This document shows, in pieces, positions 33,210 through 40,529 of a stretch of 64,000 bases of DNA. The number at the start of each line of letters is the position of its first letter. The stretch's first letter is position 1. The notes under the pieces were generated by a model, which was given only the letters and a program-made list of their open reading frames with translations, did not search any database and was not told where the DNA came from. The position numbers and the translations under genes are program-made. Source of the DNA: Frigoribacterium sp. VKM Ac-2836 (lineage in GTDB: Bacteria; Actinomycetota; Actinomycetes; Actinomycetales; Microbacteriaceae); assembly GCF_013248995.1 (NCBI RefSeq), contig NZ_JABRPK010000001.1:1240001-1304000 (forward strand), given 5' to 3'.

Positions 33210-33899
33210 CTACCGTGAAAGGGTCGAGCGCTTCTCTTTCACGCTCGTCGCGTAGACGTCGCTGTATTGCTGACCGCTGAGGGCGTTCAACTCGTACATG
33301 ATCTCGTCGGTGATGGACCGCAGGATGAAGCGGTCGCCTTCCATGCCCTCGAAGCGGCTGAAGTCGAGCGGTTCGCCGAAGACGATGCCGACCCGGTGCA
33401 GGCGAGGGATCTTGGTACCGGTCTTCATGACCTTCTCGGTCCCGATCATGGCGACGGGGATCACGGGCACGTGACCCTCGAGGATCATGCGCGCGACCCC
33501 CGTGCGGCCACGGTAGAGCTTGCCGTCGGGGCTCCGGGTGCCCTCGGGGTAGATGCCGAGCTGCTCCCCGCGACCCAGCACCGAGAGCCCCGTCGCCAAG
33601 GACGCCTCGGAGGCCTTGCCCCCGGATCGGTCGATGGACAGTTGCCCCGTGGCCGTGAAGAAGAGTCGGATCGCCCAGCCCTTGATGCCCCGGCCGGTGA
33701 AGTAATCGCTCTTCGCGAGGAAGGAGATGCGGCGATCGAGGGCGAGGGGCAAGAAGATCGAATCGACGAACGAGAGGTGGTTGCTCGCGAAGATGACGGC
33801 ACCCGAAGCGGGGACGTGCTCACGACCGCTGACCCACGGTCGGAAGATCGACAGCACGAGCGGACTCGCGACCATCGTCTTCAGGAACCAATAGAGCAT
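33210..33899 (-). CDS. 1-acyl-glycerol-3-phosphate acyltransferase (PlsC family)
   Basis: A 229-residue membrane-associated acyltransferase of the PlsC/Rv2182c type, which acylates lysophosphatidic acid to phosphatidic acid. The four family blocks are visible: NHLSFVD (the HX4D catalytic motif), the GxL region IDRSGGKAS, YPEGTRSPDGKLYRGRTGVARM (EGTR substrate motif) and VPVIPVAMIGTEKVM. The N-terminus holds a hydrophobic stretch. It starts 54 bases after the ROK kinase gene, across an 8-bp tandem repeat, and is likely cotranscribed with it. Confidence 0.93.
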   Translation of the reverse strand: MLYWFLKTMVASPLVLSIFRPWVSGREHVPASGAVIFASNHLSFVDSIFLPLALDRRISFLAKSDYFTGRGIKGWAIRLFFTATGQLSIDRSGGKASEASLATGLSVLGRGEQLGIYPEGTRSPDGKLYRGRTGVARMILEGHVPVIPVAMIGTEKVMKTGTKIPRLHRVGIVFGEPLDFSRFEGMEGDRFILRSITDEIMYELNALSGQQYSDVYATSVKEKRSTLSR

Positions 33900-33912
33900 C
33901 GGTGCTCCTCTC

Positions 33913-33950
33913 GTCGGGGCGTCGGGGCGTCGGGGCGTCGGGGCGTCGGG
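33913..33950. repeat. 8-bp tandem repeat between ROK kinase and acyltransferase genes
   Basis: The unit GTCGGGGC is repeated 4.75 times without a mismatch in the spacer between the stop of the kinase gene and the start of the acyltransferase gene. It occupies almost the entire spacer, next to the acyltransferase ribosome binding site. Confidence 0.95.
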
Positions 33951-33953
33951 AGT

Positions 33954-34904
33954 CTAGCGGTCGGTGGCGTGGAGGCGGGCGAGGTCGGCGGCACCGACGA
34001 CCCCCGCGTCGTTCACGAGCTCGGCGATCACGAACTCGGGCTCGGGGTGATACCCACGAGCGGGAAGGTGCTCGAGGTAGGCGGCCCGCACCGGCGCCAG
34101 CAGTAACTCGCCGGACTGTGCCACACCCCCACCGAACACGAACACCTGCGGATCGAGGATCGCACTCAACGACGCGGCGGCCTGACCGAGCCAGGTGCCG
34201 AGACGGCGGAGGGCCTCAACGGCACCGGCGTCGCCCGACTGGAGCAGGACGCTGACGTCGTGGCCCGAGAGCTCGCCGGACTCGTCACGCAGCTGCGCGA
34301 GGGCGCGACCTGTGCCGCCCTCGTCGGCCACCTCGCCCGCGATCCGGAGCAGGGCGCGGCCCGAACCGTACTGCTCGATGCAGCCACGGGCACCGCAGCC
34401 GCAGGGCAAGCCGTCGGGCACGATCCGCATGTGGCCGAGTTCGCCACCCGTGCCGAAGCCACCTCGCAGAAGGCGGTCCTGCGCCACGATGGCGCCACCG
34501 ACACCCGTGCCGATGGTGAGCATGGTCATGTCGCTCGCGAGGCGGCCGGCGCCGAAACGGAATTCGGCCCAGCCGGCCGCGTTCGCGTCGTTGTCGATCG
34601 TGATGTGCAGGTCGAGCCGCTCGGACAACCGCGCCCGCAGGGGTTCGTTACGCCACGCGATGTTGGGGGTGTAATAGACGGTCGACTGGGCCGCGTCGAT
34701 GAAGCCGGGCGCGGCCACCCCTGCGGCGACGACGTCGGGGTGACGGGCCTGCAACGAGGTGACCATGTCGACCACCGCGTCGACGATCGCACCGGCGTCG
34801 CCGGCCGGCGTCGCGACGCGCTCTTCGTCGACGATCTCGCCGAACTCGGTGACCACCCCGCCCGCGATCTTCGTCCCGCCGATGTCGATTCCGATTGCCT
34901 GCAC
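33954..34904 (-). CDS. ROK-family sugar kinase, probable glucokinase
   Basis: A 316-residue ROK kinase. It begins with the phosphate loop IGIDIGGTKIAGGVV, has DNDANAAGWAEFRFGAG with the catalytic Asp, and the ROK zinc motif GELGHMRIVPDGLPCGCGARGCIEQYGSG. The ELGH and ExCxCGxxGCxE elements fit glucokinases of Actinobacteria (GlkA type), which phosphorylate glucose at C6. There is no N-terminal DNA-binding domain, so it is an enzyme and not a NagC/Mlc repressor. The start is GTG, with a TAGACT box at 34913-34918 giving a very short leader. Confidence 0.9.
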   Translation of the reverse strand: MQAIGIDIGGTKIAGGVVTEFGEIVDEERVATPAGDAGAIVDAVVDMVTSLQARHPDVVAAGVAAPGFIDAAQSTVYYTPNIAWRNEPLRARLSERLDLHITIDNDANAAGWAEFRFGAGRLASDMTMLTIGTGVGGAIVAQDRLLRGGFGTGGELGHMRIVPDGLPCGCGARGCIEQYGSGRALLRIAGEVADEGGTGRALAQLRDESGELSGHDVSVLLQSGDAGAVEALRRLGTWLGQAAASLSAILDPQVFVFGGGVAQSGELLLAPVRAAYLEHLPARGYHPEPEFVIAELVNDAGVVGAADLARLHATDR

Positions 34905-35005
34905 GAGGATCGAGTCTATCCTCGACCGCCGATCACCTTCAGCACCGTCTCCGGCGAGGTCACGTTAGTGTTGTCGGACCATCGTTCGGTACCGAAGGAG
35001 CTGCC

Positions 35006-36844
35006 GTGAACGAACACATCGTCCCCCCCGTGGTCGCCGCCGACCCGTCCGCCAACGCGACCGACCTGCTGCTCGATCGGGTCGCCGCGACGCCCGACGA
35101 ACCGCTCTTTTCCGTTCCGAACGGCACGGGTGGATGGCGTGACGTCACGGCCGCGCAGTTCCTCACCCAGGTGCGCGCCCTGGCCAAGGGCCTGATCGCC
35201 GCAGGCGTCGAACCCGGCGACAAGATCGGGCTGATGTGTCGCACGCGGTACGAATGGACGCTCATCGACTTCGCTACCTGGTTCGCGGGGGCTCTACTGG
35301 TTCCCGTGTACGAGACGTCCTCGCCCGCGCAGGTCCACTGGAACCTTAGCGACTCCGAGGCCGTCGCCGTCATCCTCGAGACCGCCGATCACTTCTCCCG
35401 CTTCGACGAGGTGCACCCCGAGCTCCCCGCCGTGACGCGTGTCTGGCAGGTGGACCTCGGTGATCTCGACAAACTCGCCGCGTCGGGCGTCGCCGTGTCC
35501 GATGACGAACTCGAACGCCGTCGCAGCGCGGCCGTCGCCACCGACGTGGCCACGATCATCTACACCTCCGGCACCACGGGGCGCCCCAAGGGATGCGTGC
35601 TGACCCACGCCAACTTCGTCGAGACCAGCCGCAACGCCGCCGTCGCCATGAGCGATGTCGTGGCCCCCGGGTCGTCCACCCTGCTGTTCGTGACGACCGC
35701 ACACGTCTTCGCCCGATTCATCGCCGTGATGTCGGTGCATGCCGGCGTGAAGGTGGGCCACCAGGCCGACACGAAGCAGTTGCTGCCGTCGCTCGCTTCG
35801 TTCAAGCCGAGCTTCCTGCTCGCGGTCCCCCGGGTCTTCGAGAAGGTCTACAACTCGGCAGAGCAGAAAGCCGAAGCAGGGGGCAAGGGCGGCATCTTCC
35901 GCCAAGCCGTCGCCGTCGCCATCGCTCATAGCCGAGCCCTCGACGAGGGCACCGTGCCTCTGGGGCTCAGGCTTCGCTTCGCCTTGTTCGACCGCCTGGT
36001 GTACAGCAAGCTCAAGAAGGCCATGGGCGGCAACATCCGCTACGCCGTCTCGGGTTCTGCGCCGCTCGGCACGAGACTCGGCCATTTCTTCCGCAGCCTC
36101 GACATCCGCATCCTCGAGGGATACGGGTTGACCGAGACCACGGCACCCGCGGCCGTCAACCTCGTCTCGAAGTTCAAGATCGGAACCGTCGGACCGGCCC
36201 TGCCGGGGGTCGGCATCGCGATCGCCGACGACGGTGAGGTGCTCGTCAAGGGCGTCAACGTCTTCGCGGGGTACTGGAAGGCCGATGAGGCCACGGCCGA
36301 GGTCATGGACGACGGATGGTTCCGCACCGGGGACCTCGGGTCTCTCGACGGCGACGGGTATCTCACCATCACCGGCCGGAAGAAAGAGATCATCGTCACG
36401 GCCGGCGGCAAGAACGTCTCCCCCGCGGTTCTGGAGGACCCGATTAGGGCGAACCCCCTGGTCGGCCAGGTCGTCGTGGTGGGCGATCAACGTCCGTTCG
36501 TCGCCGCCCTCGTGACCCTCGACACGGAGATGCTGCCCGTGTGGCTCAACAACGCCGGGGAGGCCGCTGACATGCCTCTGACAGAGGCCGCCCGTCACCC
36601 GAAGGTCCGTGCGGAGATCCAGCGAGCCGTCGATGCTGCGAACGCGACCGTCTCTCGCGCCGAATCGATCCGGAAGTTCGAGATCCTGCCGGTGGAGTTC
36701 ACCGAGGCCGGCGGGCACTTGACTCCCAAGATGAGCGTCAAGCGTGCCGTCGTCGTGAACGATTTCGCCCAACAGATCGCCGACATCTACATGGCCCATC
36801 CCGATACCGAGTCGGTGCGCACGGTCACGGCACGCGGGCGCTGA
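35006..36844 (+). CDS. fadD15: Long-chain acyl-CoA synthetase (FadD15 type)
   Basis: An AMP-dependent fatty acyl-CoA ligase of 612 residues that activates long-chain fatty acids through an acyl-AMP intermediate. The P-loop motif YTSGTTGRPKGCVLTH, the linker EGYGLTETTAPAAVN and the C-terminal hinge GWFRTGDLGSLDGDGYLTITGRKKEIIVTAGGKNVSP are complete. The start is GTG at 35006 behind GAAGGAG. It is divergent from the ROK kinase gene. Together with the PlsC-type acyltransferase it suggests a local lipid-metabolism group, as in the corresponding mycobacterial region. Its stop codon directly abuts that of def. Confidence 0.95.
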   Translation: MNEHIVPPVVAADPSANATDLLLDRVAATPDEPLFSVPNGTGGWRDVTAAQFLTQVRALAKGLIAAGVEPGDKIGLMCRTRYEWTLIDFATWFAGALLVPVYETSSPAQVHWNLSDSEAVAVILETADHFSRFDEVHPELPAVTRVWQVDLGDLDKLAASGVAVSDDELERRRSAAVATDVATIIYTSGTTGRPKGCVLTHANFVETSRNAAVAMSDVVAPGSSTLLFVTTAHVFARFIAVMSVHAGVKVGHQADTKQLLPSLASFKPSFLLAVPRVFEKVYNSAEQKAEAGGKGGIFRQAVAVAIAHSRALDEGTVPLGLRLRFALFDRLVYSKLKKAMGGNIRYAVSGSAPLGTRLGHFFRSLDIRILEGYGLTETTAPAAVNLVSKFKIGTVGPALPGVGIAIADDGEVLVKGVNVFAGYWKADEATAEVMDDGWFRTGDLGSLDGDGYLTITGRKKEIIVTAGGKNVSPAVLEDPIRANPLVGQVVVVGDQRPFVAALVTLDTEMLPVWLNNAGEAADMPLTEAARHPKVRAEIQRAVDAANATVSRAESIRKFEILPVEFTEAGGHLTPKMSVKRAVVVNDFAQQIADIYMAHPDTESVRTVTARGR

Positions 36845-37342
36845 TCAGACGCGCCACCAATCGGCGGACCGGATCTGCCGCATCGCCTCGCGTTTCGTCT
36901 CGGGCTCCAGGGTGAGGACGTACAGCGTGCCGTCGAGGTGGTCCGTCTCGTGCTGGAGGGCCTGGGCCATGAGCCCCGTGCCCTCGAGCACGACCTTCCC
37001 CCCGTCCAGGTCGACCCCTTCGACCCGGGCGTACTCGTAGCGGGGTGTCGGGAACCAGAACCCGGGCACCGAGAGGCAGCCCTCGTCGACGAGGGTCTTC
37101 TCGCCCGAGACCTCGACGACGACGGGGTTCAGGACGTATCCGACCTCCCCGTCGACGTTGTAGCTGAACGCACGGAGCGACACGCCGATCTGAGCCGCGG
37201 CGACTCCGGCCCGCCCCGGCTCGCGAACGGTGTCGAGGAGATCCTCCACCAGGGAGGCGAGTCGCGGGTCGCCGATCGTGACGGGGTCGGACGCCGACCG
37301 AAGGACGGGGTCGCCGAACAGGCGGATGGGTCTCACGCTCAC
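36845..37342 (-). CDS. def: Peptide deformylase
   Basis: Def removes the N-formyl group from nascent proteins. The 165-residue enzyme has all three motifs: [15 protein letters not shown] (metal Cys) and QHETDHLDG (HExxH). The start is GTG at 37342, and the ribosome binding site is AGGAGG six bases upstream, inside an AGGAGGCGCG copy of the dispersed motif. A second GTG two codons downstream is also possible. The gene is tail-to-tail with fadD15 with no intervening base. Confidence 0.96.
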   Translation of the reverse strand: MSVRPIRLFGDPVLRSASDPVTIGDPRLASLVEDLLDTVREPGRAGVAAAQIGVSLRAFSYNVDGEVGYVLNPVVVEVSGEKTLVDEGCLSVPGFWFPTPRYEYARVEGVDLDGGKVVLEGTGLMAQALQHETDHLDGTLYVLTLEPETKREAMRQIRSADWWRV

Positions 37343-37457
37343 GGCGCGCCTCCTGGGGGGTCTGGGTGCGGTGCGGACGACTCGTCACGACACCGTGCCG
37401 ACGACGGGTGGACAGGCGCGGTCGCTTTCCGGAAGCGGACGCACGCCGCATCGACGT

Positions 37458-37476
37458 GGCTGTTGGGTGATTCAAC
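37458..37476. promoter_or_regulatory. Inverted repeat upstream of parA
   Basis: CTGTTG, seven bases, then CAACAG, in the divergent def/parA gap about 25 bases before the parA GTG. A TATCGT -10-like hexamer follows near 37486. The placement suggests an operator over the parA promoter. The regulator is unknown, though the GTTG/CAAC half-sites resemble those before the MerR gene downstream. Confidence 0.45.
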
Positions 37477-37500
37477 AGTAGTGAAGGTATCGTCTGTGTC

Positions 37501-38313
37501 GTGCATGTACTCAGCGTCAGCTCCCTCAAAGGCGGCGTCGGCAAGACGACGGTGACGCTCGGACTCACGTCGGCCGCCTTCGCCAAAGGTCTCAGGACCT
37601 TGGTCGTCGACCTCGATCCTCAGTCCGACGTCTCGACCGGCCTCGACATCACCGTCTCGGGCCACCTCAACGTCGCCGACGTCCTCGCCTCCCCGAAAGA
37701 GAAGACGGTCCGGGCGGCCATCGCCCCGAGCGGGTGGACCAAGGGTCGTCAGGGCAAGGTCGACGTCATGATCGGAAGCCCGTCGGCCATCAACTTCGAC
37801 GGGCCGCACCCCTCGATCCGCGACATCTGGAAGCTCGAGGAGGCACTCGCGAACGTCGAGGCCGACTACGACCTCGTCCTGATCGACTGTGCCCCGTCAC
37901 TCAATGCCCTCACCCGGACCGCGTGGGCCGCGTCCGACCGCGTGACGGTCGTCACCGAACCGGGCCTCTTCAGCGTGGCCGCGGCCGACCGGGCCCTCCG
38001 CGCGATCGAGGAGATCCGTCGTGGTCTGTCTCCGCGCCTCCAGCCCCTCGGCATCATCGTCAACCGGGCGCGTGTCCAGTCGCTCGAGCACCAGTTCCGC
38101 ATCAAGGAGCTGCGCGACATGTTCGGCCCCCTCGTCCTGTCGCCGCAGCTTCCCGAGCGCACGTCCCTTCAGCAGGCGCAAGGCGCGGCGAAACCCCTGC
38201 ACGCGTGGCCTGGCGAGAGCGCCCAAGAAATGGCTCGCAACTTCGATCAACTCCTCGAGCGCATCATGCGGACGGCGAAGATCGGCGACTACGCCGAGCC
38301 CGCCGCCCGCTGA
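37501..38313 (+). CDS. Orphan ParA-family ATPase
   Basis: A 270-residue ParA/MinD-type ATPase. It starts with the deviant Walker A KGGVGKTT (residues 10-17), then VVDLDPQSDVSTGL (Walker A') and YDLVLIDCAPSLNALT (Walker B). There is no ParB nearby, so it is not the oriC partition ATPase pair. It resembles the second, solitary ParA of corynebacteria and other Actinobacteria (PldP type) that influences division-site placement. The start is GTG at 37501, apparently with a short leader. It faces the GarA/MerR group across a strong terminator. Confidence 0.88.
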   Translation: MHVLSVSSLKGGVGKTTVTLGLTSAAFAKGLRTLVVDLDPQSDVSTGLDITVSGHLNVADVLASPKEKTVRAAIAPSGWTKGRQGKVDVMIGSPSAINFDGPHPSIRDIWKLEEALANVEADYDLVLIDCAPSLNALTRTAWAASDRVTVVTEPGLFSVAAADRALRAIEEIRRGLSPRLQPLGIIVNRARVQSLEHQFRIKELRDMFGPLVLSPQLPERTSLQQAQGAAKPLHAWPGESAQEMARNFDQLLERIMRTAKIGDYAEPAAR

Positions 38314-38335
38314 CAGGTCGAACCGGCCCGCAGAA

Positions 38336-38369
38336 CGAAGGCCCCGCACGACACCGTGCGGGGCCTTCG
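38336..38369. terminator. Bidirectional terminator between parA and the MerR gene
   Basis: CGAAGGCCCCGCACG and its perfect complement form a 15-base-pair stem with an ACAC loop, in the gap between the convergent parA and MerR genes. Short T or A runs are absent, but the stem is very stable on either strand. Confidence 0.85.
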
Positions 38370-38404
38370 TCGTCGGCGACCGATGGGCGCCGTCGTGAGG
38401 GGTG

Positions 38405-38953
38405 TCAGCTGGCGCGCGTGCTGCGTCGAGCTGCGAGCTCGTCCGACGGGTCGGCTGCCGGCGTGCTGTCGATCTCGACGAGGCTCGACTCGACTTCTCG
38501 GAGCACCTTGCCCACGGCGATGCCGAAGACGCCCTGACCGCGACTGACGAGGTCGATGACCTCGTCGTCCGACGTGCACAGGTAGACGCTCGCCCCATCG
38601 CTCATGAGCGTCGTCTGGGCCAGGTCGTTGACACCGGCTTCGCGCAGCTGGTTCACGGCCGTGCGGATCTGCTGCAGCGAGATGCCCGTGTCGAGGAGGC
38701 GCTTGACGAGCTTAAGGACGAGGATGTCGCGGAAGCCGTAGAGACGTTGCGAACCGGAGCCAGCCGCGCCGCGGATGGTCGGTTCGACGAGTTGCGTCCG
38801 AGCCCAGTAGTCGAGCTGGCGATAGCTGATGCCGGCCGCCTTCGCCGCGACGGTGCCGCGGTAACCGCTGTCGGCGTCGTGTTCGGGCAAGCCGTCCGTG
38901 AAGAGCAGACCCAGCTCGTAGCGGGATTCCTCGGGGGAACCTGACTCACTCAT
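38405..38953 (-). CDS. MerR-family regulator (Rv1830-like)
   Basis: A 182-residue MerR-type regulator without metal-binding cysteines. The N-terminal winged helix holds GYRGTVAAKAAGISYRQLDYWARTQLVEPTIRGAAGSGSQRLYGFRDILVLKLVKRLLDTGISLQQIRTAV. The C-terminal half is a family-specific domain (TLMSDGASVYLCTSDDEVIDLVSRGQGVFGIAVGKV). The order GarA - FtsR - (small gene) - second MerR is known from mycobacteria (Rv1827-Rv1830); here the small gene is absent. I chose the ATG at 38953, preceded by GGAAGG. A 27-base interrupted palindrome lies 33 bases upstream, so it may control itself. Confidence 0.9.
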   Translation of the reverse strand: MSESGSPEESRYELGLLFTDGLPEHDADSGYRGTVAAKAAGISYRQLDYWARTQLVEPTIRGAAGSGSQRLYGFRDILVLKLVKRLLDTGISLQQIRTAVNQLREAGVNDLAQTTLMSDGASVYLCTSDDEVIDLVSRGQGVFGIAVGKVLREVESSLVEIDSTPAADPSDELAARRSTRAS

Positions 38954-38985
38954 GCTGTTGCCTTCCACGTTCTTCTGCCGGAGCT

Positions 38986-39012
38986 CAACGTTCAACATCG
39001 GGTTGATGGTTG
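38986..39012. promoter_or_regulatory. 27-bp interrupted palindrome upstream of the MerR gene
   Basis: CAAC, two bases, TCAAC, five bases, GTTGA, two bases, GTTG: symmetry is perfect about position 38999. The next bases include TGTACA, also present in the ftsZ upstream region. This is the expected form of a MerR operator, probably for one of the two adjacent MerR proteins. Confidence 0.65.
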
Positions 39013-39107
39013 TACAGGACTCACGGTACCCACAACGGGGAGCTGCCTGGGCGACATTCGCTCCGACGGGTCGGCGTGTCGAGGATATTCGCCCGGAGCG
39101 CGAACGT

Positions 39108-39806
39108 CTAGGCGTCGAGGCGACCCAGGGCGGAGCGGACGAGCCCCGCGCGGACGACGTCGACCTGCGCCGCCAGCTCGCGTGAGAGTTCGGCGACCCG
39201 GGCCCGTGAGGCCGCGTCGTGCTTGCGCGCCAGCGGAGCCAGAGCCGTCTCGATGAGGCCGAGTTCGCGATCGACCGAGGCGCGCACCGTCCTCAGATGG
39301 CGGGGCCCGATGCCCGACTTGCCCAGCTCGACCAGGGCCGACAGGACCACGACCGATTCGTCGCCGTAACGACCCGCGGCCGGCAGGAGCGACGCCGACA
39401 CGGCCTCGTCGAGCAGGGCGGGTGATGCGCCGGTCTCACGGAGCAGCTCGTCGCGGCCGAAGCGGCGGCCGTGCGTCACGATCGAGACGGGCGCAGCCCC
39501 CGACGGGAGAGTTGCCGGACGACCGGCGTCGAGGTCGGCGAGGTGTTGACGGATCACCTTGAGCGGCAGGTAGTGGTCCCGCTGGAGCCCGAGGATGAAA
39601 CGGAGCCGCTCGACGTCGGTGGGCGAGAACTTGCGGTAGCCCGAAGGGGTACGCACCGGGGTGACCAACTCGCGCTCTTCGAGGAAGCGCAGCTTGCTGT
39701 TGGAGAGATCGGGGAACTCCGGCTTGAGCCGAGAGAGGACCTGCCCGATCGTCAACAGGTCGGACGGCCCGGTCTGCGACGACCGGGCGGCGGCGGTGCG
39801 GGGCAC
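39108..39806 (-). CDS. ftsR: MerR-family regulator, FtsR/Rv1828-like
   Basis: A 232-residue MerR regulator homologous in layout to M. tuberculosis Rv1828 and C. glutamicum FtsR, the latter known as an activator of ftsZ. The N-terminal domain reads LTIGQVLSRLKPEFPDLSNSKLRFLEERELVTPVRTPSGYRKFSPTDVERLRFILGLQRDHYLPL, followed by IRQHL. A second domain of about 100 residues is typical of this subgroup. It sits two bases after the FHA gene stop, so the two are cotranscribed. Control of ftsZ in this organism is an inference. Confidence 0.88.
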   Translation of the reverse strand: MPRTAAARSSQTGPSDLLTIGQVLSRLKPEFPDLSNSKLRFLEERELVTPVRTPSGYRKFSPTDVERLRFILGLQRDHYLPLKVIRQHLADLDAGRPATLPSGAAPVSIVTHGRRFGRDELLRETGASPALLDEAVSASLLPAAGRYGDESVVVLSALVELGKSGIGPRHLRTVRASVDRELGLIETALAPLARKHDAASRARVAELSRELAAQVDVVRAGLVRSALGRLDA

Positions 39807-39808
39807 GG

Positions 39809-40297
39809 CTACTTGATCGCCAGGTGCGCGAGGTCGACCCGCGAGGCGTAGAAGGTCAGGCGGAACTTGCCGACCTGGACCTCGGCACCGTCGGAGAGGC
39901 TGGCCTCGTCGATGCGGACGCCATCGAAGTAGGTGCCGTTCAGGGACCCGAGATCGCGCACGCTGAAGCTGGTGCCCTCGCGGCGGAACTCGGCGTGCTT
40001 GCGGCTGACCGTGACGTCGTCGAGGAAGATGCCGGCGTCGGGGTGACGCCCAGCGACCGTCACGTCGGAGTCGAGGAGGAACCGGGCGCCGATGTTGGGG
40101 CCGCGACGGACCACGAGAAGAGCGGACCCCGAAGGCAGTGCGGCGACGGCGTCACGCTCGTCGGCGGACACGCCGCCCTCGAGAGCGGCCAGTTGCGCCT
40201 GGAACTCTTCGTTGAAGCTGAGGGTCGTGTCGACCTCGCGAGGGGCGCCGTGGGCGCGGTCCTGCTCGCCTGGTACCGGGTTGGCGGGCTCTGCCAT
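39809..40297 (-). CDS. garA: FHA-domain protein GarA/OdhI
   Basis: GarA/OdhI inhibits 2-oxoglutarate dehydrogenase and regulates glutamate dehydrogenase. PASTA-type kinases phosphorylate an N-terminal Thr-Thr, after which the protein folds onto its own FHA domain and is switched off. The 162-residue protein has that site in EVDTTLSFNEEF (Thr24-Thr25) and the FHA core (about 60-150) with AGRHPDAGIFLDDVTVSRKHAEF and GSLNGTYFDGVRI. AGGAGG precedes the ATG at 40297. A PknL-type kinase is encoded 8 kb away. Confidence 0.93.
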   Translation of the reverse strand: MAEPANPVPGEQDRAHGAPREVDTTLSFNEEFQAQLAALEGGVSADERDAVAALPSGSALLVVRRGPNIGARFLLDSDVTVAGRHPDAGIFLDDVTVSRKHAEFRREGTSFSVRDLGSLNGTYFDGVRIDEASLSDGAEVQVGKFRLTFYASRVDLAHLAIK

Positions 40298-40417
40298 CGT
40301 GGACCTCCTTTGGCGTCCCAGCGTATCGGAACTCCGACCCTCGTCGGGAACGTATTTCGGCGACCCGCCCCCTGCGACGCGGCTCGCGCGCAGGTGAGAC
40401 GGTCTCGGCTCCGTTCA

Positions 40418-40427
40418 CCGCGCCTCC
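40418..40427. repeat. CCGCGCCTCC dispersed motif
   Basis: An intergenic copy (context CACCGCGCCTCCTC) in the 232-base divergent gap between garA and the HtrA-type gene. The rest of that gap shows a TACGCT hexamer near 40321 (minus strand) that could be the garA -10, and nothing else I recognise. Confidence 0.6.
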
Positions 40428-40529
40428 TCATGCAACTCCCCACCGCCTCAGGGCGTGGTCATAGGGATCTCTTGGGTGGGCACCGTTCCATGGACCCATC
40501 GTCACCACCACCGCCACAGGAGGCACACC

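Noticed and set aside
33913-33950. Tandem repeat as a CRISPR-like or iteron array
   Set aside because: The unit is only 8 bp with no spacers, there are no cas genes, and no replication gene is near. It is a simple tandem repeat.
37501-38313. ParA as part of a plasmid or mobile partition system
   Set aside because: There is no parB, parS-like cluster, replication or conjugation gene nearby, and the surrounding gene order is typical chromosome.
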